64,000 bases of DNA from Vicia villosa (taxonomy: Eukaryota > Streptophyta > Magnoliopsida > Fabales > Fabaceae). The stretch lies in assembly GCF_029867415.1 (NCBI RefSeq), contig NC_081185.1, forward strand, positions 80,821,553 to 80,885,552. The letters run 5' to 3'. A program made the position numbers and the translations under genes. The notes beneath the pieces are model-generated. The model saw only the letters and a program-made list of their open reading frames with translations, made no database searches and was not told where the DNA came from. Positions 33,622 through 46,106 of the stretch are shown piece after piece. How positions within the stretch are numbered: position 1 is the stretch's first letter; each line of letters starts with the position of its first letter.

Positions 33622-33876
33622 GTGAACCTGTTATGAAATGTGTATGACTGGATGCCATGCAATGTATGAAATGCAAATGCAATGTATATGAATGCAATGT
33701 ATGAAATGTATATGCAATGCATGAAGTGAAATGTGTGTGCAATGTTTCAAGGATCTTAGAGTTTAGATTTGTTAAAGAAGAAACAAACGTTAGTTAATCA
33801 ATTTATTTCTCTTTTTTTTTGCTTCTTTTTTTCTTTGCCTCATTTGGGCTTACAAGACAGAAAAATAAATGATCCT
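33622..33876 (-). mobile_element. Spacer between Ogre ORF1 and gag
   Basis: 255 nt, rich in short reiterations of atgcaatgtatgaaatg (33655-33740) and a pyrimidine/purine-biased stretch. No gene. Confidence 0.6.
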
Positions 33877-35196
33877 TCAGGTCTCCCGTGGACGCTTTCT
33901 CTTTGCCCCCAGGAATGTGTTGATCTGTTGTTCTTCTTGAAGCTGTCCGGTGAGCTCCAATATCCTTCTCTCATAGTCTTGACAGTATGATTTGAAGGTG
34001 TCTCTTTCCTCTTTGAGTTGAACCCAAGATTTTTGCAACTCTTCTAGGTCAGTTGGCATATCCGGGTGTAGAATAACTTGAGGTTCATATCCTTCGACCT
34101 CTGGTTCAATAGTCACAGGTAGAACAGCAGGATATGGCATAAGGAGTTTCTGAGCATGAGTGCGGACCCATCTGAGGTAGGGTTCCATAGGAATAGAATT
34201 CCATTGCCCCAGAGTTTTGCTTTCTATTCTATAGACACTGCCCCATGCATGTATGAACCTTCGTCGGTGTCTATGAGAATCATTCTCGTAATCAAACACA
34301 ATGCCATGGATAATCATGTCATGAGGACCGTTGCTCCTTGCATATCCGAATTGGCGTAGAGCTAAAGAGGGATTGTAAGTGATGCCTCCTTTGATGCCAA
34401 GGAGTGGCACATTAGGGTATTCTCCACAATGATCAATGATAGTAATGTCTCTTTGAAAGAAGTTGTTCCACCGGATATCTGAATGAGACAAAGACATAAT
34501 CCTGTGAGACCATTGAATTCTTTGTTCATTTCTCAACACTGATCGGGGAAGATGAAATGTAAACCATCTAGCCAATAGTGGTATACAGCACATGAGAGTT
34601 CCTCGTTTCTTCATGGTACGAGTGTATAGAGAATGTAGAATGTCTCCCAGCAATGTTGGTACCGGGTTACGGATTAGGAAAAGGTTGATGATGTGTACAC
34701 TTATGAACTGGTCGGGATTAGGGAATAAAACCAACCCATAGATCAAAAGTGCCATAACTTCCTCAAAAGCTGGATAACTTTTGTTTTCTAGCAGTAGTCG
34801 AGCCTTTTCCAATAAGAACTTGGCAAGCAAACCCTCGACTCCACTCTTTGTTTCCCAATTGGACTTGATTTCTGATTTCCGCAGATGTAAAGCAGCGGCA
34901 ATGACTTCAGGTTTTGGAATCCTTTCTAAACCATTGAAAGGTAATTGATTTCGAACAGGCAATCCCATTAGTTCAGAGAATTCTTCCAAAGTGGGTACCA
35001 ACTGGTAATCAGGAAAGGTAAAGCAATGATGTTCAGGGTCAAAGAACTGGAACAAGACCCGTATCATATCTTCTTCAAATTTTGAGGTAACCAAATGGAG
35101 TAGGTGACCATGCCTTTCAGTGAATTGAACATTCCTGGGGAATTCTGGTACCGTTGAGATGTTGATTCGGATGTAATCTTTGGTGGCGGGAGCCAT
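33877..35196 (-). CDS. Ogre ORF1 (plant-mobile-domain-like protein upstream of gag)
   Basis: 439 residues from MAPATKDYIRIN. The frame is open 33 codons further upstream, but that part is leader-like, and an ATG context directly follows TTTGCAGGTA. It contains HGHLLHLVTSKFEEDM, a block DYQLVPTLEEFSELMGLPV typical of plant mobile domains, conserved RWFTFHLPRSV and HDMIIHGIVFDYE. The C-terminal coiled coil (about 385-430) ends in a basic KRKRPR patch that may act as a nuclear signal. Ogre elements characteristically carry such an ORF of unknown function before gag. The frame is intact. Confidence 0.85.
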   Translation of the reverse strand: MAPATKDYIRINISTVPEFPRNVQFTERHGHLLHLVTSKFEEDMIRVLFQFFDPEHHCFTFPDYQLVPTLEEFSELMGLPVRNQLPFNGLERIPKPEVIAAALHLRKSEIKSNWETKSGVEGLLAKFLLEKARLLLENKSYPAFEEVMALLIYGLVLFPNPDQFISVHIINLFLIRNPVPTLLGDILHSLYTRTMKKRGTLMCCIPLLARWFTFHLPRSVLRNEQRIQWSHRIMSLSHSDIRWNNFFQRDITIIDHCGEYPNVPLLGIKGGITYNPSLALRQFGYARSNGPHDMIIHGIVFDYENDSHRHRRRFIHAWGSVYRIESKTLGQWNSIPMEPYLRWVRTHAQKLLMPYPAVLPVTIEPEVEGYEPQVILHPDMPTDLEELQKSWVQLKEERDTFKSYCQDYERRILELTGQLQEEQQINTFLGAKRKRPRET

Positions 35197-35846
35197 TACC
35201 TGCAAAAACAAAGGTAAACTCTTTGATCCTTGAAGTGTTTGGTGCAAAAATGATATGCTTATGATGCAAACATGTGGCACACAAAAACAAATCAAACAAT
35301 AGCCTTAGGTTTAAAGGCTTGCATGGAGCTGATAGGTGATACCCTCCCCACTGAAGTTGAGTTGGTTAAAACCTGTCCTAGAATAGTATTCGGGTTCTAT
35401 GATCCTTGGAAGTAACATCTCAATACGGTGCTCGAGCGGCCGATCAAAATATTCCTCGAGGATAACTAACTTCGATCAATTTCAAAGCTAGCCACTTAAT
35501 AGGCCACAAGTCAAGTTCAACTAAAAAGGTTCTAAGACAAATTAGTGTTTAATGACATTTCGGAAGCCTAATATACTCCTTGATCGTTTTCAAGGGACAT
35601 CAGTATAAACCAAAGTATCACACTAATGATGACTACCAGATCAACCGTATCGGTACATGCCGTACAGTTTCCTTGGTCTATTGTCATATACTTAAGGTAT
35701 CTCGAGATTCGGGTTAGAATCTTTCACACAAGCAAAATACCCAAGCAAACCTTTGAAAGATAAAGCAATCAAATCAACCAATTGAAAACATCGACCTATT
35801 CTCTTAAGGTAACCCCTTTTGAAAACATTGTGTTTTTGAAAGTAAA
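35197..35846 (-). mobile_element. 5' leader of element C
   Basis: 650 nt between the primer site and ORF1, non-coding and without clear repeats. It may be partly intronic, since TTTTTGCAG directly precedes ORF1. Confidence 0.55.
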
Positions 35847-35864
35847 TCCCCAGCAGAGTCGCCA
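35847..35864 (-). other. Primer-binding site of element C
   Basis: TGGCGACTCTGCTGGGGA on the minus strand, 4 nt from the LTR 3' end. The Ogre primer is reported as tRNA-Arg; an identical site serves element B. Confidence 0.88.
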
Positions 35865-38355
35865 GTTCTGTGGACCTCCGTTTTTTTAATCCGGGCCATA
35901 CCTCTGATCTGTAGAGATACGTGAACTGACTCTTTTTTATCGCTTAATGCTTTCGCATTTCTGAAAATATCACAGAGTCGCCACCGACCTTTTATTTTAT
36001 CCAATTAAGGAAAGGTTTATAAAAGACACAAAAAAGACCTTTAAGAAATTCTGGGTAAGGGGGTAGGTTATACAAAGGGAAGGTATTAGCACCCTTTGTA
36101 TCCATGGTTATCCATGGGCTCTTAAGTTTGCTTAGCTCACTTGTTTTTCGATCATTTTTTCAATTGCTCTGAAATTGCTCATATGTGGTTCCCAAATACT
36201 TTTGTAAATTGAATTTTGTAATGATTCGTGTGTGGATGTATACAAAATGCTTGTTTATCTTTCGAAAGATGTTTTGAAAAGAACGTTAACTTTGTAATAA
36301 TCCGTGTTTGGATGTATACAAAGTATTGTCTTTTTCGAAAGTTTTGTTTTGAAAAACAACAGTGTATGAGAATTTTGTTTGTGTTGATTTGAGCAAGCAA
36401 ACTAGGAGGTCTACCCTGAGTTATAAGGTCTTTATCTTATTTCCTTTAAAAATCTATCCTTTCACCGGATATAAAAGCAAGGTTCGATTTTGTACTCAAA
36501 ACAGTAGAATTTGACTTTGATTTTGAAAGATTGTGAAAGGGATTTACCTTAAGAGGTGCAAATGTGATTGTGATTGGATTCAGATATTTATCTTTGAACT
36601 TTAGTGATCTAACGGTTCAATTTTATCTTTGACATACACGCAGTTTATATTTGCTGGAAATTAAAATGCGGAAATGTAAAGTGCGGAAAGTAAATCTACG
36701 CTATTACATCGATTGTGCAGAAATGTAAACTAGCCTATTTACATCAATTTGACATCCTATACATTTATCTAGGAATTTAAATTGCAAGAAAAATAAAAGG
36801 CATGTTTTTGGATTTTTTTATGATTTATTTTAATTATAATTAATGCAAGATTAATTAAATTAAAATGAAGAAAAAAGATGAAAATTGATTTAAACCTAGA
36901 AATTAAGTTTAAAATATGTACAAAAATATTTGTCAATTAATTTTAAAACAAAACTAATTTTTTTGGAATTTTTGAAAATGATTTGAAATTGATTTAAGTT
37001 AATTAAAACATAATTATGCAAATAATTATACAAATAATTAAAACTTAAAGATAAAATTATTCAAAATATTTACAAAATTAGTTTATAATATATAAACAAT
37101 ATTTTATATAAAGAACAATTTTTTTTATGATTTTTTGATTGGTTAGAATAATTAAAAAGCAAATATATAAATATATACTAATTAATTATGCAAAATATTG
37201 AAATTTTGAAGAAAAATAAAATATTTTTATTTCAGAAAATAATATATTATTTTAGAAGTCTAAAAATATTTTTTGTGTATTTTTTGGATTTTTAAAACTA
37301 TTTTTAATTAATTTAACAAAGAAATTAAAATAAAATAGAAAATAAAATAGAAATAAAAGGATACTGATCCTGTGTGGTAGGCTGGAGAGTGCATGATAAG
37401 GATTGTTTGATCTGGCGCGTTGGATGAGTCATAAATGAAATCAGATGGTCCAGAAATTGAGGGAACATCACTTATGACGCGCCTGCAAGACACAGAATTA
37501 GAGAAAATTTAAAAAGTACGCGCGCGCTTCTGAACCAATGAGGTGGAGACACCTCATCGTCTTCAACCTCTCGCCAGGGGTTTTTACAGCGCTTTTATGA
37601 AACAAGCGCTGTAGTTGATGAACCTCAAACCTGCAAAATAGCGAATAGGGGTAAACGTGAAAATAAATTTGGCGCGACCTGTCAGTTCAATTCGTTTGGT
37701 CCATGCGAATTCAATGGTGCTAATTAGAACCTCTAATTTTGCCTAATTTGGAAAGCCCTAATTTTGAAGCTATGAACCCTAAAATGGTGATTTCGTTTAT
37801 ACGTGTCCAAACTTCAATTAAGTTTCCAGAAATGATCTACACCTCAAACCAAACTCAATAGTATGTCTACATCTTGTTAAACATGTGTGAATAACCAGAT
37901 ACGAATTGATTTTAGTTTGAACAATTTTTGACCTGTGTAGCTCGATTCAGTGAGCTTCAAGGCTTGTAATTGATTGAGATAGTTTCAGTGATGTTCAAGG
38001 AAGGTGTATGAATGCTTAGTTTGTATTGAAATGGACTGAAATTACAAATTCGAATTTGAGTTTTCTTTGAATTTTTTCAAGTGATTACAAAGGTGTTATG
38101 TGCTATGTATGCTTCTGAACTCGCCTCTCCCTTGTTACTGAACTAAGATAGCTTATTCATAATCTATGTGTGCTTAGAATTGAAGCTAATATGTGCCTTA
38201 GTTGCCTTTGTTGAAACTTTGGTTTTTTAATATTAAAAACCTTTGAAAAATTGACCAAGTCTTGCTCTCCTTCAATGCACCTGCCTTGCCCTTCAATTCT
38301 CTGCAGAAGATGAAGATTCCTTAGGGGTGAGTCATGCTTGGAAGTTAAGCTACCA

Positions 38356-38360
38356 TTATC
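38356..38360. other. Target-site duplication of solo LTR D (left copy)
   Basis: ttatc at 38356-38360 and 42559-42563; the intact 3' LTR of C has a single copy at about 21945. Confidence 0.93.
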
Positions 38361-38854
38361 TGTCGCACGCTCGCGAAAATGAACAACAGAGTCGCCACCA
38401 ATATATTTATCCCAAAGAGGGAAAGGAATATCAGAAAACCTAGAATAAGGATAAGAAAAGGTCTTGCGACCAAAGATAGGGTACGGAAGTCGGTTACGCG
38501 AGGGGAAGGTGCTAGCACCCCTCACGCCCATCGTACTCGATGGTATCCACCTATGTTTGTTGCTATCTAAAGGGTGTATAAATCTAAAGCTTAGTTACTA
38601 AGGGAATGCATGCAAATGAATGAAAAAGAAACACGGGGAAAATAAGGTTTATAAATAGTTGTGCTCGCTTAGGCCCCGCGACCCAATGCCTATGTATCCT
38701 TTTCAGGAATCAGAGCGCCGTAGTTCGGCTCTTTAGTTTTTGTTTGTTTTTGTGTTTTTTAGTGGACGAAGTTACATTCGCACTCCGCTGCTCGACCTCT
38801 GGAGTCTTAAGCTGGGAATGGAGCGGAAATAACGTGTCCGATTAGGAGAAAGAA

Positions 38855-39052
38855 TGCCCTGAAGGCAAGAGAAAGAATGCCTCGGGGGCAAGAGAGAGAA
38901 GAAAGATTTTGAGCGTTTCGAGGAAATCCCTTAAGCAAGGGAAACTCGAGTTACTCTTTGGTTTGTGTTTTTTAGAGGTTGGGAACTTACGCATGAATGG
39001 AACCCTTAAGCAAGGGAGCCCCAAGCACTCGAACATCCCTTAAGCAAGGGAA
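38855..39052 (-). repeat. Short hairpin repeats in solo LTR D
   Basis: Two TGCC/GGCA stems (near 38855 and 38878) and three cccttaagcaaggg units (near 38929, 39003 and 39027). The unit near 38929 is embedded in a longer foldback with an outer tcgag/ctcga stem. They lie in the LTR portion close to its 3' end. Confidence 0.65.
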
Positions 39053-40908
39053 GTTACAAACTTCCATTCCCTTTTTATTAGTCAAAGTATTTATTAGTCA
39101 TTTTTTATGAGTTTTCTTGGTATTTTTTATGGGAAATTTATTCAATTATTTTTAGATGTTTTAAGTGTTGTAAAAGAAAAGAAACTAGCCTAAGTGAAAA
39201 TTAGCCTAAGTATGAAGGGAATTTCTACCTAATGTTATCATGGTTTCTACCTAAGGTTAGGAATAAAAGAAACATGAAAATAAAGTCACAATTAGAAGTC
39301 AATAGTGAGTAACACAATGGTACAAAAATTGGCATGCAAGCATATAGTAACAAGTCAAAAATATAGTACAAAATGAACCAAAAATACTACTATTTTTTAT
39401 ATTGATTTTTATGGGAGAAATTGAATTACAAGTCAAGTAAAAAGACTAAAACAAAATAGCCTAAAACTACTATTTCTTAGTGATTATTCTTTTTGTCAAA
39501 AAATTGGATTAAAGTCTCAAAATGATAGTGGAAAAATTAGCAATTAATCACTAAAAGAAATAGCAAAAAAAAAAACTAATTAAAATTAAAAATTAAAATG
39601 TGATCAGGGGTGAAAATTGAAGATAGTGGGGTGAATAGCAATTCAGGCGCAGGCCCAGGGAATTGGCCCACAGCACTGTTTTTGTTATCAGATTTTTCTT
39701 GTGTACCAAAAAAATGACAGTGACGGGCCACGGGGGGTATGAACAGTAAAACGGCCCAAGATCTCTAATTATTATTGTTTTCAGACTTTTTATTATGATC
39801 CATTAATTCAATTAAGACTAAATTAATACTAATTAAACCAATTAAACACAATTAATCATAAAATTAATTAAAAGAAAAGAAAAGAGGAATAGGGAAAAGG
39901 GATTGTGTCGTTTCAGATTCTTTCGTTCACTCATTCTCGTTCTCACCTCTCTCAGACCCAAACAACTTCGCCGGAAATCGCCTCCCGGCGGCGACCACGG
40001 CGGAGACGCCTTGAAACACCACAAACCTAGCATAGCCTTGTTCATCTCCTTCGGCTAATTTCGAATCCGCCCTCATTTTCCCTCAATTTCCACTCGTTTC
40101 ATCCTGAATCTAAAACCCTAAGTTAAACTGAAAGCTCAATCAAACGGCAATGGAGGCGAATTGAAGAGCGAAACCATGGGGGAAATGCTCATAAACCCTT
40201 ACTCTTCACAACAGTATCGAGAACGAGTAAAGAAGGCGAAGAATGAGTGTTCGTAGAACTCACCTGAAGCGAAGGTCACGGTTATGTCACTATTGGCGAA
40301 ATAAACGCGAGGAAGACTTCACGTTAGGTATGCTTGCTTACTCTGCTCCTTCTTGCGCTATCTTCTTCTTCGATTTCTTCTTTTTGCCTTTTGATTTACG
40401 ATTCTGAATTGAGCTTCGTCGGTTGCGTAATGTCGTTGTTGCCGATGAAGATATGAAGGCGATGCGAGGGTGATGAGGATTGATGAAGAGAGTGTAGCGG
40501 AGGGAGTTCAGGGATGAAGATCGAATAGAGTGTGCGAAGGTTATGGTGATTGAAGGTGATGAGTTTGTTCGTCCCGATTCTGCTACAAGGTGAATTCTTT
40601 TCCTCTTTTGATTCTCTGTTGTTGAGTTTTCATCGATTTTCTGCAGGATTCGTGGCTTTTTTGGTGAATCTTTTTTTGAGTTTTTGGTTTATGGTGAGTT
40701 GTTGAAGGTGATGGATTTTCAGAATGTGAGAGAAGGTTAAAGATGATGAATTCAGAGAAGGGTGAAGTGAAGAAGATGATGAAGATGGAAGAGTTGTGGT
40801 AGAGAGGAGAAGAAGAATGGTGGAGAAGTGGTGGATGGTGCGTGAAGAATGGTTGAGAAGTGAATTGTGGAGAAAATGGTGGAGAGCTTGAATGAAGGAG
40901 GAGTTGAG

Positions 40909-40919
40909 TTTATATAGAG
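40909..40919 (-). promoter_or_regulatory. TATA box in solo LTR D
   Basis: CTCTATATAAA on the minus strand, about 1.64 kb inside the LTR 5' end, followed by a CT-rich leader-like sequence. It may remain a promoter in the solo LTR. Confidence 0.5.
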
Positions 40920-43900
40920 ATTTCTCAAGGTTAGTTCCTCTGAATTTTTCTGTTATCTTCTGTTATAGATGGTTAGGGTTGGTTAAAAGTTGGTTAGAGG
41001 TTTGTTATAATTCTGTTAGAAGTTTCTGTTGGTTAGGTTAGTTATGAATTCAGTTAGGAGGTTAAGAGGTAGTTATTGGTTAGTTAGGAAACTGTTATGA
41101 TGGTTAGAGGGTAGTTACAAAGCTGTTATGAGTGAATGATTCTGTTAGACTCTTCTAATTGGTAGTTAGTGAAACTGAATTCTGTTTGATGTGCTGAACC
41201 GATTTTTGAACTTATGTTGAACCTGTTGTTATTTTCCTTTATGACTTCCTTATTCAATACTCCGATTTTCCCTTGATTCAGATTTCTCCTTTTGAACAAA
41301 TGAAAAGCTGCTAGTAACTTCTTTAACATGACTGGATATGAGTGTTGTAATGGACTTGAAATATCTGTAGAATTTTTGTGGTGATGACAATATCATGGTT
41401 CATTTGTAAAGCTGATCATGTATGCTGTTTTCTTTTGTTAAGCAGGGAGTTTGAATTTATTTCAAATGGAAACCTGTGTGACATAGCCAATGTGTAATGG
41501 TAAGTGTATGAAGCTGTTATCAGAAATGTTAGGAATGTTTGGTATGGCTTTGAATGTTGTGGTTTATCTTTTTTGTACAGGGGTGATTAGAGTGAATATG
41601 AGACAAGATGGTGCAATGTCTTCATGGATGGGGCAATGGTTGTTTGGACAAGAAGACGTTCGAAGTCGGAGGATGTTCAACTGTGCATTCGAAGATGACA
41701 GCCGAGGACCGACTGCAGCTTTTCTTTTTTTATGTAGTCTCAATTTTCTATTTCTCTTTTCAATGTACCTGGATGAATTCTGAATGTAATTTGGCATTGA
41801 GGATGTGTTAGAATTAAAACATGTAAAAGGAATTGAACTTGGAGCTTGAAAGATGTAGCGAGACTTTTCTTCAAAAGGAATTTGACTTCTGTGCCATTTA
41901 CTTATTTCAATGCGTGAACACAAAAAGGATTTGCATCTTAATCTTCCAATTAACTGTTGTCTCAATACCTTACAATAGAATAAGCAAGTTTTGACCAATG
42001 GTTTTTTTTTTTATACCAATATTCCTACTTCAATTGGTGGTGAGACTCACATGACTCAAACTTCACATGATAATAAGAGCCTTACTCCATGGTCAAACCT
42101 AAACATAGCAGGTGGTTCTCAACCCATGATTCATGCTATCTTGATTAGTGAACCAGCTCCTGTAGATAAGAAAAAACCAAATTGAGCCTTGAAGTTGGAA
42201 TGTACCACTCCAAGGTCACATAGCCCCCTTGACTATTACAAGATTAGGGAAATAAACCCAAGATCAAGAAACCCATATACATGGAAACCATCTGATTGAA
42301 CGCCTTTCAAAAGACCTGTACCAATCGCATTCTCGATTAAGTGCCAAACACCCTTCCTCTCTTTTTTTTGAAGAAATGAATGACTTTTTGCCAAGATCTA
42401 TGTGGAACTCCAATTTGTTTCATGACCCTTAATCCTTTGGCAGTTTATTAATTAATGAATGCATGGGTTATGTTAATACCCTAATGGAAAGATGCAGATG
42501 AAGTGAGAAACTTTAAGCCAGTTATAAATAAATATAGGGCAAATTTTGGGGTGCAACATTATCCATGCATTTTCCTTTTAATTTTAATCTTAAAGTAAGA
42601 TAAAATCATGCAAAAAATGGATAAAAAAGGTATGGGCTTAGTCTTGGTCGTGGGAGGCCCATAATAACATGGCAAAGATGTTTGAACCATAAAAACTTGG
42701 CCCCTTTTGGAAAAAATGCCATTTTGAACAATGTTGGTTTCATGCATTTTCCAAAATTTAGCCAACTTTAACAAGGTGTAAATCCCTCAATTTTTGTCAT
42801 ATGAAGGAGATCTTGCACTTTTTGGAAACCTCAAAGAGTCCTCTAACCAATGCCTTTGGTCTCATGTCAAAATGATTTTTGATGCTCCTTGTGTGTCCTT
42901 TTGAAAAAAGTGTCTTTTTGTTGACTTTGAAAATGACCTGTAATGTCTTTGGTCATATTTTTCAAATGGTGAATGCAATGACTATGGGATCAATTGCATT
43001 TGAAATATAATTGAATTTACTTCAAAATGAGCTTTGGTTTGAATTTTTTGGATGAAGGATGAGAGAGTTATGATCAGTCAAAGTTGAGTTGACTTTTCAG
43101 GCAAAAACCCTAATTTTGAATCTTAGAGTTTTGTTGATTTTTGATCTTTCCTTGATGAATTATGATCATCCAATGATCAAATGATGAATCCTTTGACAAA
43201 ATATGGACTTTGACAAAAAATTTCATTTTTGACTGTCTGTTGACTTTTTTGGTCAAACGGGTCGTCTGTTGACTGTTTGAGCTGCTGACGGTGCGTCTGA
43301 ATGAATTGAAGTTTGAAAATTTGTATGATGGTACTTTGAGATATATGGATGTGTATGAAATCCATTTGAGCTCTCAAAAACTTGTTGCTCCTGTAAAAAC
43401 AAGAAAAACCCTGATTAGGGACTGTTTGTGTAGGAGACAGTTAAGCGTACCTGATTTTTGTGCAGTGTTGAGTCTCTGCTAATCGCGTGATATTCAGAAG
43501 ACTTATAGAACAAAAATCTTGGAATTTTGAATTGTGAAAGATTGATTTGATTGATGGTACAAAACACTGAGAATTGTACTGCCAGCAGTTTGGCTGTCGA
43601 CTGACTGTCCAGGTATTGATGTAGCAGTTAGAGTGAAAAATCAACAGTCAAAGTTAATTTTCTTTTTTTTTGTTTTTGTTTTTGTTTTATGTGAAAAATG
43701 AAAGTTTATTTACATGACTTGTTAAAAAAACATAGACATAATAAATAACTAATATTTACGGTATGCGGGCAAAATTACCGATAATAACCCTGAAAATCAT
43801 TTAATGCACAGAAATAGGAATATTTGACTGGCAGAAAACACACAAAATATTATCTTAGTAATTAAGCAATATTATGACAAATAGTACAACATTTAATACT

Positions 43901-45319
43901 GACAGTACAAATATTACATACTATATTGAACAGTACGACGAATAAACGGTACATTTAAGAAATAAGAAATACGGCAAATTTTAAGAATGACGATTGATAA
44001 CCCATGCTATGAACAATAACATGTAGATGATTGGGAGTGCAACCATTGCAGGTCCACACTCTTCAGGACTATGCAGGCAGAAGAAAGTCATGATCACCGT
44101 AGCAATGGTGATGACTGTAAGAAATAATGTCTCTATCCATTTTGCCATTCTTGTCAGAGAAGAAGAGAAAATAGATATGAGGTAGGAATTTGAGAGATGA
44201 ATTAGAATTTGATGTGAGATTTTATGGAAGAAAATGAGAGGTATTTATAGAATGGAAAGAAGGATAGAGACGTTGGGGAATAGTGTGATTCCGTACAAAA
44301 GGAAAATTTGAGTGGAAATAAGATTTGAAAGAAAGTGGAGATAGTGTTGGGAAAAAGAGAGATTTGATTTTTGAAAAAGAGATTTGAAAAGATTTTTGAA
44401 AATAATGGAATATAGTACAAAAATTAGTGGGAAACAAAAGATAATAATAATCTACTTGTTACCAGTACAGTCTGAGTTTCCTGATTCTGCGCCTGCAAAA
44501 AGATTTAACTCTGTACCAATTGTGTCAGTACTATTTATCTGTAAATAAATAAATAGCATGTGTGAAGTAATAAACAGCATTTGGCGTTTGCGTAAGAATA
44601 AATTCAACTGCAAGCCAAATTGCTGTATAAGAAAAATTCTAAAAACTAAGTATTTCATATGTCAGGATATTTATTGAAATAAAAATCCATGATTATATGA
44701 GACTCTTAATTTTCAGATTGGAGTTTTCTTGAAAAAAGATGCGGGCAAATTTTGGGGTATAACAGATAGGCACGTCTGCCTATCGTGATCTAAAGGTAGA
44801 AGATGATTGGACACTGAAATGCCCTGAAATTTGCATGGGAAGAAGTTCCGTAGGAGATGGGCTTATAGATGCCATCCGAGGTGAATACCATTTTTTCAGA
44901 GTGAAGCAAAAATGCCTTTTTTTTTTGAACCAGGTGCTTCGATTGTAGCATAGCCTAAAAAGGCAACCTTGTCTTTATGCAGTGTTTATGATGCATGAGA
45001 TGCATGATGCAGCGAGCTTCTCAAAATAAATGAGAGCGGTGTATGTATATGCAATATGTATGAATGAAGTATGTTAGTTGTATGATGCATGATTGTTAGT
45101 TATGTTAGTAATTCTGAAAAGAAAGATAAAAACTTTGTTTGTTGTTGAAGTTTTGGAGAAGATCACTGCCGAGGGACTAACGTGATAAACCCAATTGAGG
45201 GATCGTTTGAAAAGCCTTGTTGTATAATCCTTTGTATAACCTTGCGCTCAAGTGTGAGAGAAGAGAACCGTCTTGCTAAAGCCTGAGTCTTACATAGCGA
45301 GGATTTGTAAGAGGGATCA

Positions 45320-45762
45320 CTTGTTATGATTCTAACAAGCTCACCTGCACCAATAGGATCATTTGCGAGGGTTATCGCAAACTCACCTGCACCATTAGGA
45401 TCCTTCGCGAGGGTTATCGCGAGTTCGCCTGCACCATTAGGGTCATTTACGAGGGTTATCGCAAATTCACCTGCACCATTAGGATCCTTCGCGAGGGTTA
45501 TCGCGAATTCACCTGCACCATTAGGGTCCTTCGCGAGGGTTATCGCGAATTCGCCTGCACCATTTAGGATAATTTGCTATGCTCATAGCAACTTCGCCTG
45601 CACCATATAGGATCATTTACTATGTTTGTAGTAAACTCACCTGCACCATTTGGATCATTTGCCCTGGTTCAGACAAATTTCACCTGCACCAAAGGAATTA
45701 CCTGCCATGGCTCTGACAAGCGTACCTGCATAAGAGTAATCATTTGCTATAGTTCTAGCAAA
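45320..45762 (-). repeat. Hairpin array 1 of element B (eleven 42-43-bp units)
   Basis: Units start at 45320, 45362, 45404, 45446, 45488, 45530, 45573, 45616, 45658, 45701 and 45743. Each has a 7-nt arm, a 6-nt loop and a complementary arm, separated by a conserved (a/t)cacctgcaccattaggatc-type linker. Arms include cttgtta, tttgcga, ttcgcga, tttacga, tttgcta and tttacta with matching partners. Confidence 0.93.
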
Positions 45763-46106
45763 CTTACCTGCATGAAAAAGATTCACCTATTTGGAGACTC
45801 ACGACTCGAAGGTCGGAGAAAATACACCTTTCACAACACGAGGGTTGGAAACTCACGACACGTGGGTTGGAAAATACACCTATCACAACACGAGGGTTGG
45901 AGACTAGGCTTTTGTAGTGTGATTTGAATTTTGATGTAACAGTTAGACGGGAATTGACTACCAAACGAGAATTGGATTTTGTGATGATTTTGCCAGGACG
46001 AGTGCTGGACTTTATAATATGTAGTATGTGAATGCCCCCAGATGATATGCGTATGCTAATGCGTATGTATATATGTTGATTGATGTAATGAGTGAAACGA
46101 AATAAT

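Larger units (their letters stand above)
38361..42558 (-). mobile_element. Element D: 4.2-kb solo LTR of an Ogre-like family
   Basis: 4198 bp, minus-strand start TGTTGCACCCCAAAATTTGC and end ...GCGTGCGACA, flanked by ttatc. No second LTR, primer site or internal domain, so it is a solo LTR left by recombination between LTRs. It holds a TATA box (40909-40919, minus), several ccctt-aagc-aaggg hairpins near 38928-39050 and a PBS-like agagtcgccacc near 38389. Its family differs from those of B and C. Confidence 0.93.
19457..44764 (-). mobile_element. Element C: Ogre-type Ty3/gypsy retrotransposon, interrupted by solo LTR D
   Basis: LTRs are 4.7 kb each: 19457-24150, and 35869-44764 including D. 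The primer site is at 35847-35864. In sense order on the minus strand it has ORF1 (35196-33877), gag-protease (33621-29804), an intron (29803-29546), RT-RNaseH-integrase (29545-26072) and an untranslated 3' region with repeats. The upstream ORF1 and the protease/RT intron are the published hallmarks of Ogre elements. Without D the length is about 21 kb. LTRs differ at about two dozen of 4.7 kb, so it is young, but an A-tract frameshift breaks the RT frame. Confidence 0.94.
35869..44764 (-). mobile_element. Element C 5' LTR, split by solo LTR D
   Basis: 4693 bp once D and its duplicated ttatc are removed; plus-strand ends tgtggacctcc and ggggtataaca. It aligns with the 3' LTR throughout. The minus-strand TATA box is at 44242-44250. 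The insertion of D postdates C and lies in the R/U5 side of this LTR. Confidence 0.93.

Noticed and set aside
39842..40045. Possible captured host gene fragment in D (GC-richer stretch, minus ORF of 67 codons)
   Set aside because: Downstream of the LTR TATA box and leader-like; no recognisable protein similarity.
45326..45610. 94-codon plus-strand ORF with repeating SPAPLGSFARVIAN
   Set aside because: The 14-codon period is just the 42-bp hairpin array translated on the antisense strand; pairing changes, not codons, are conserved.
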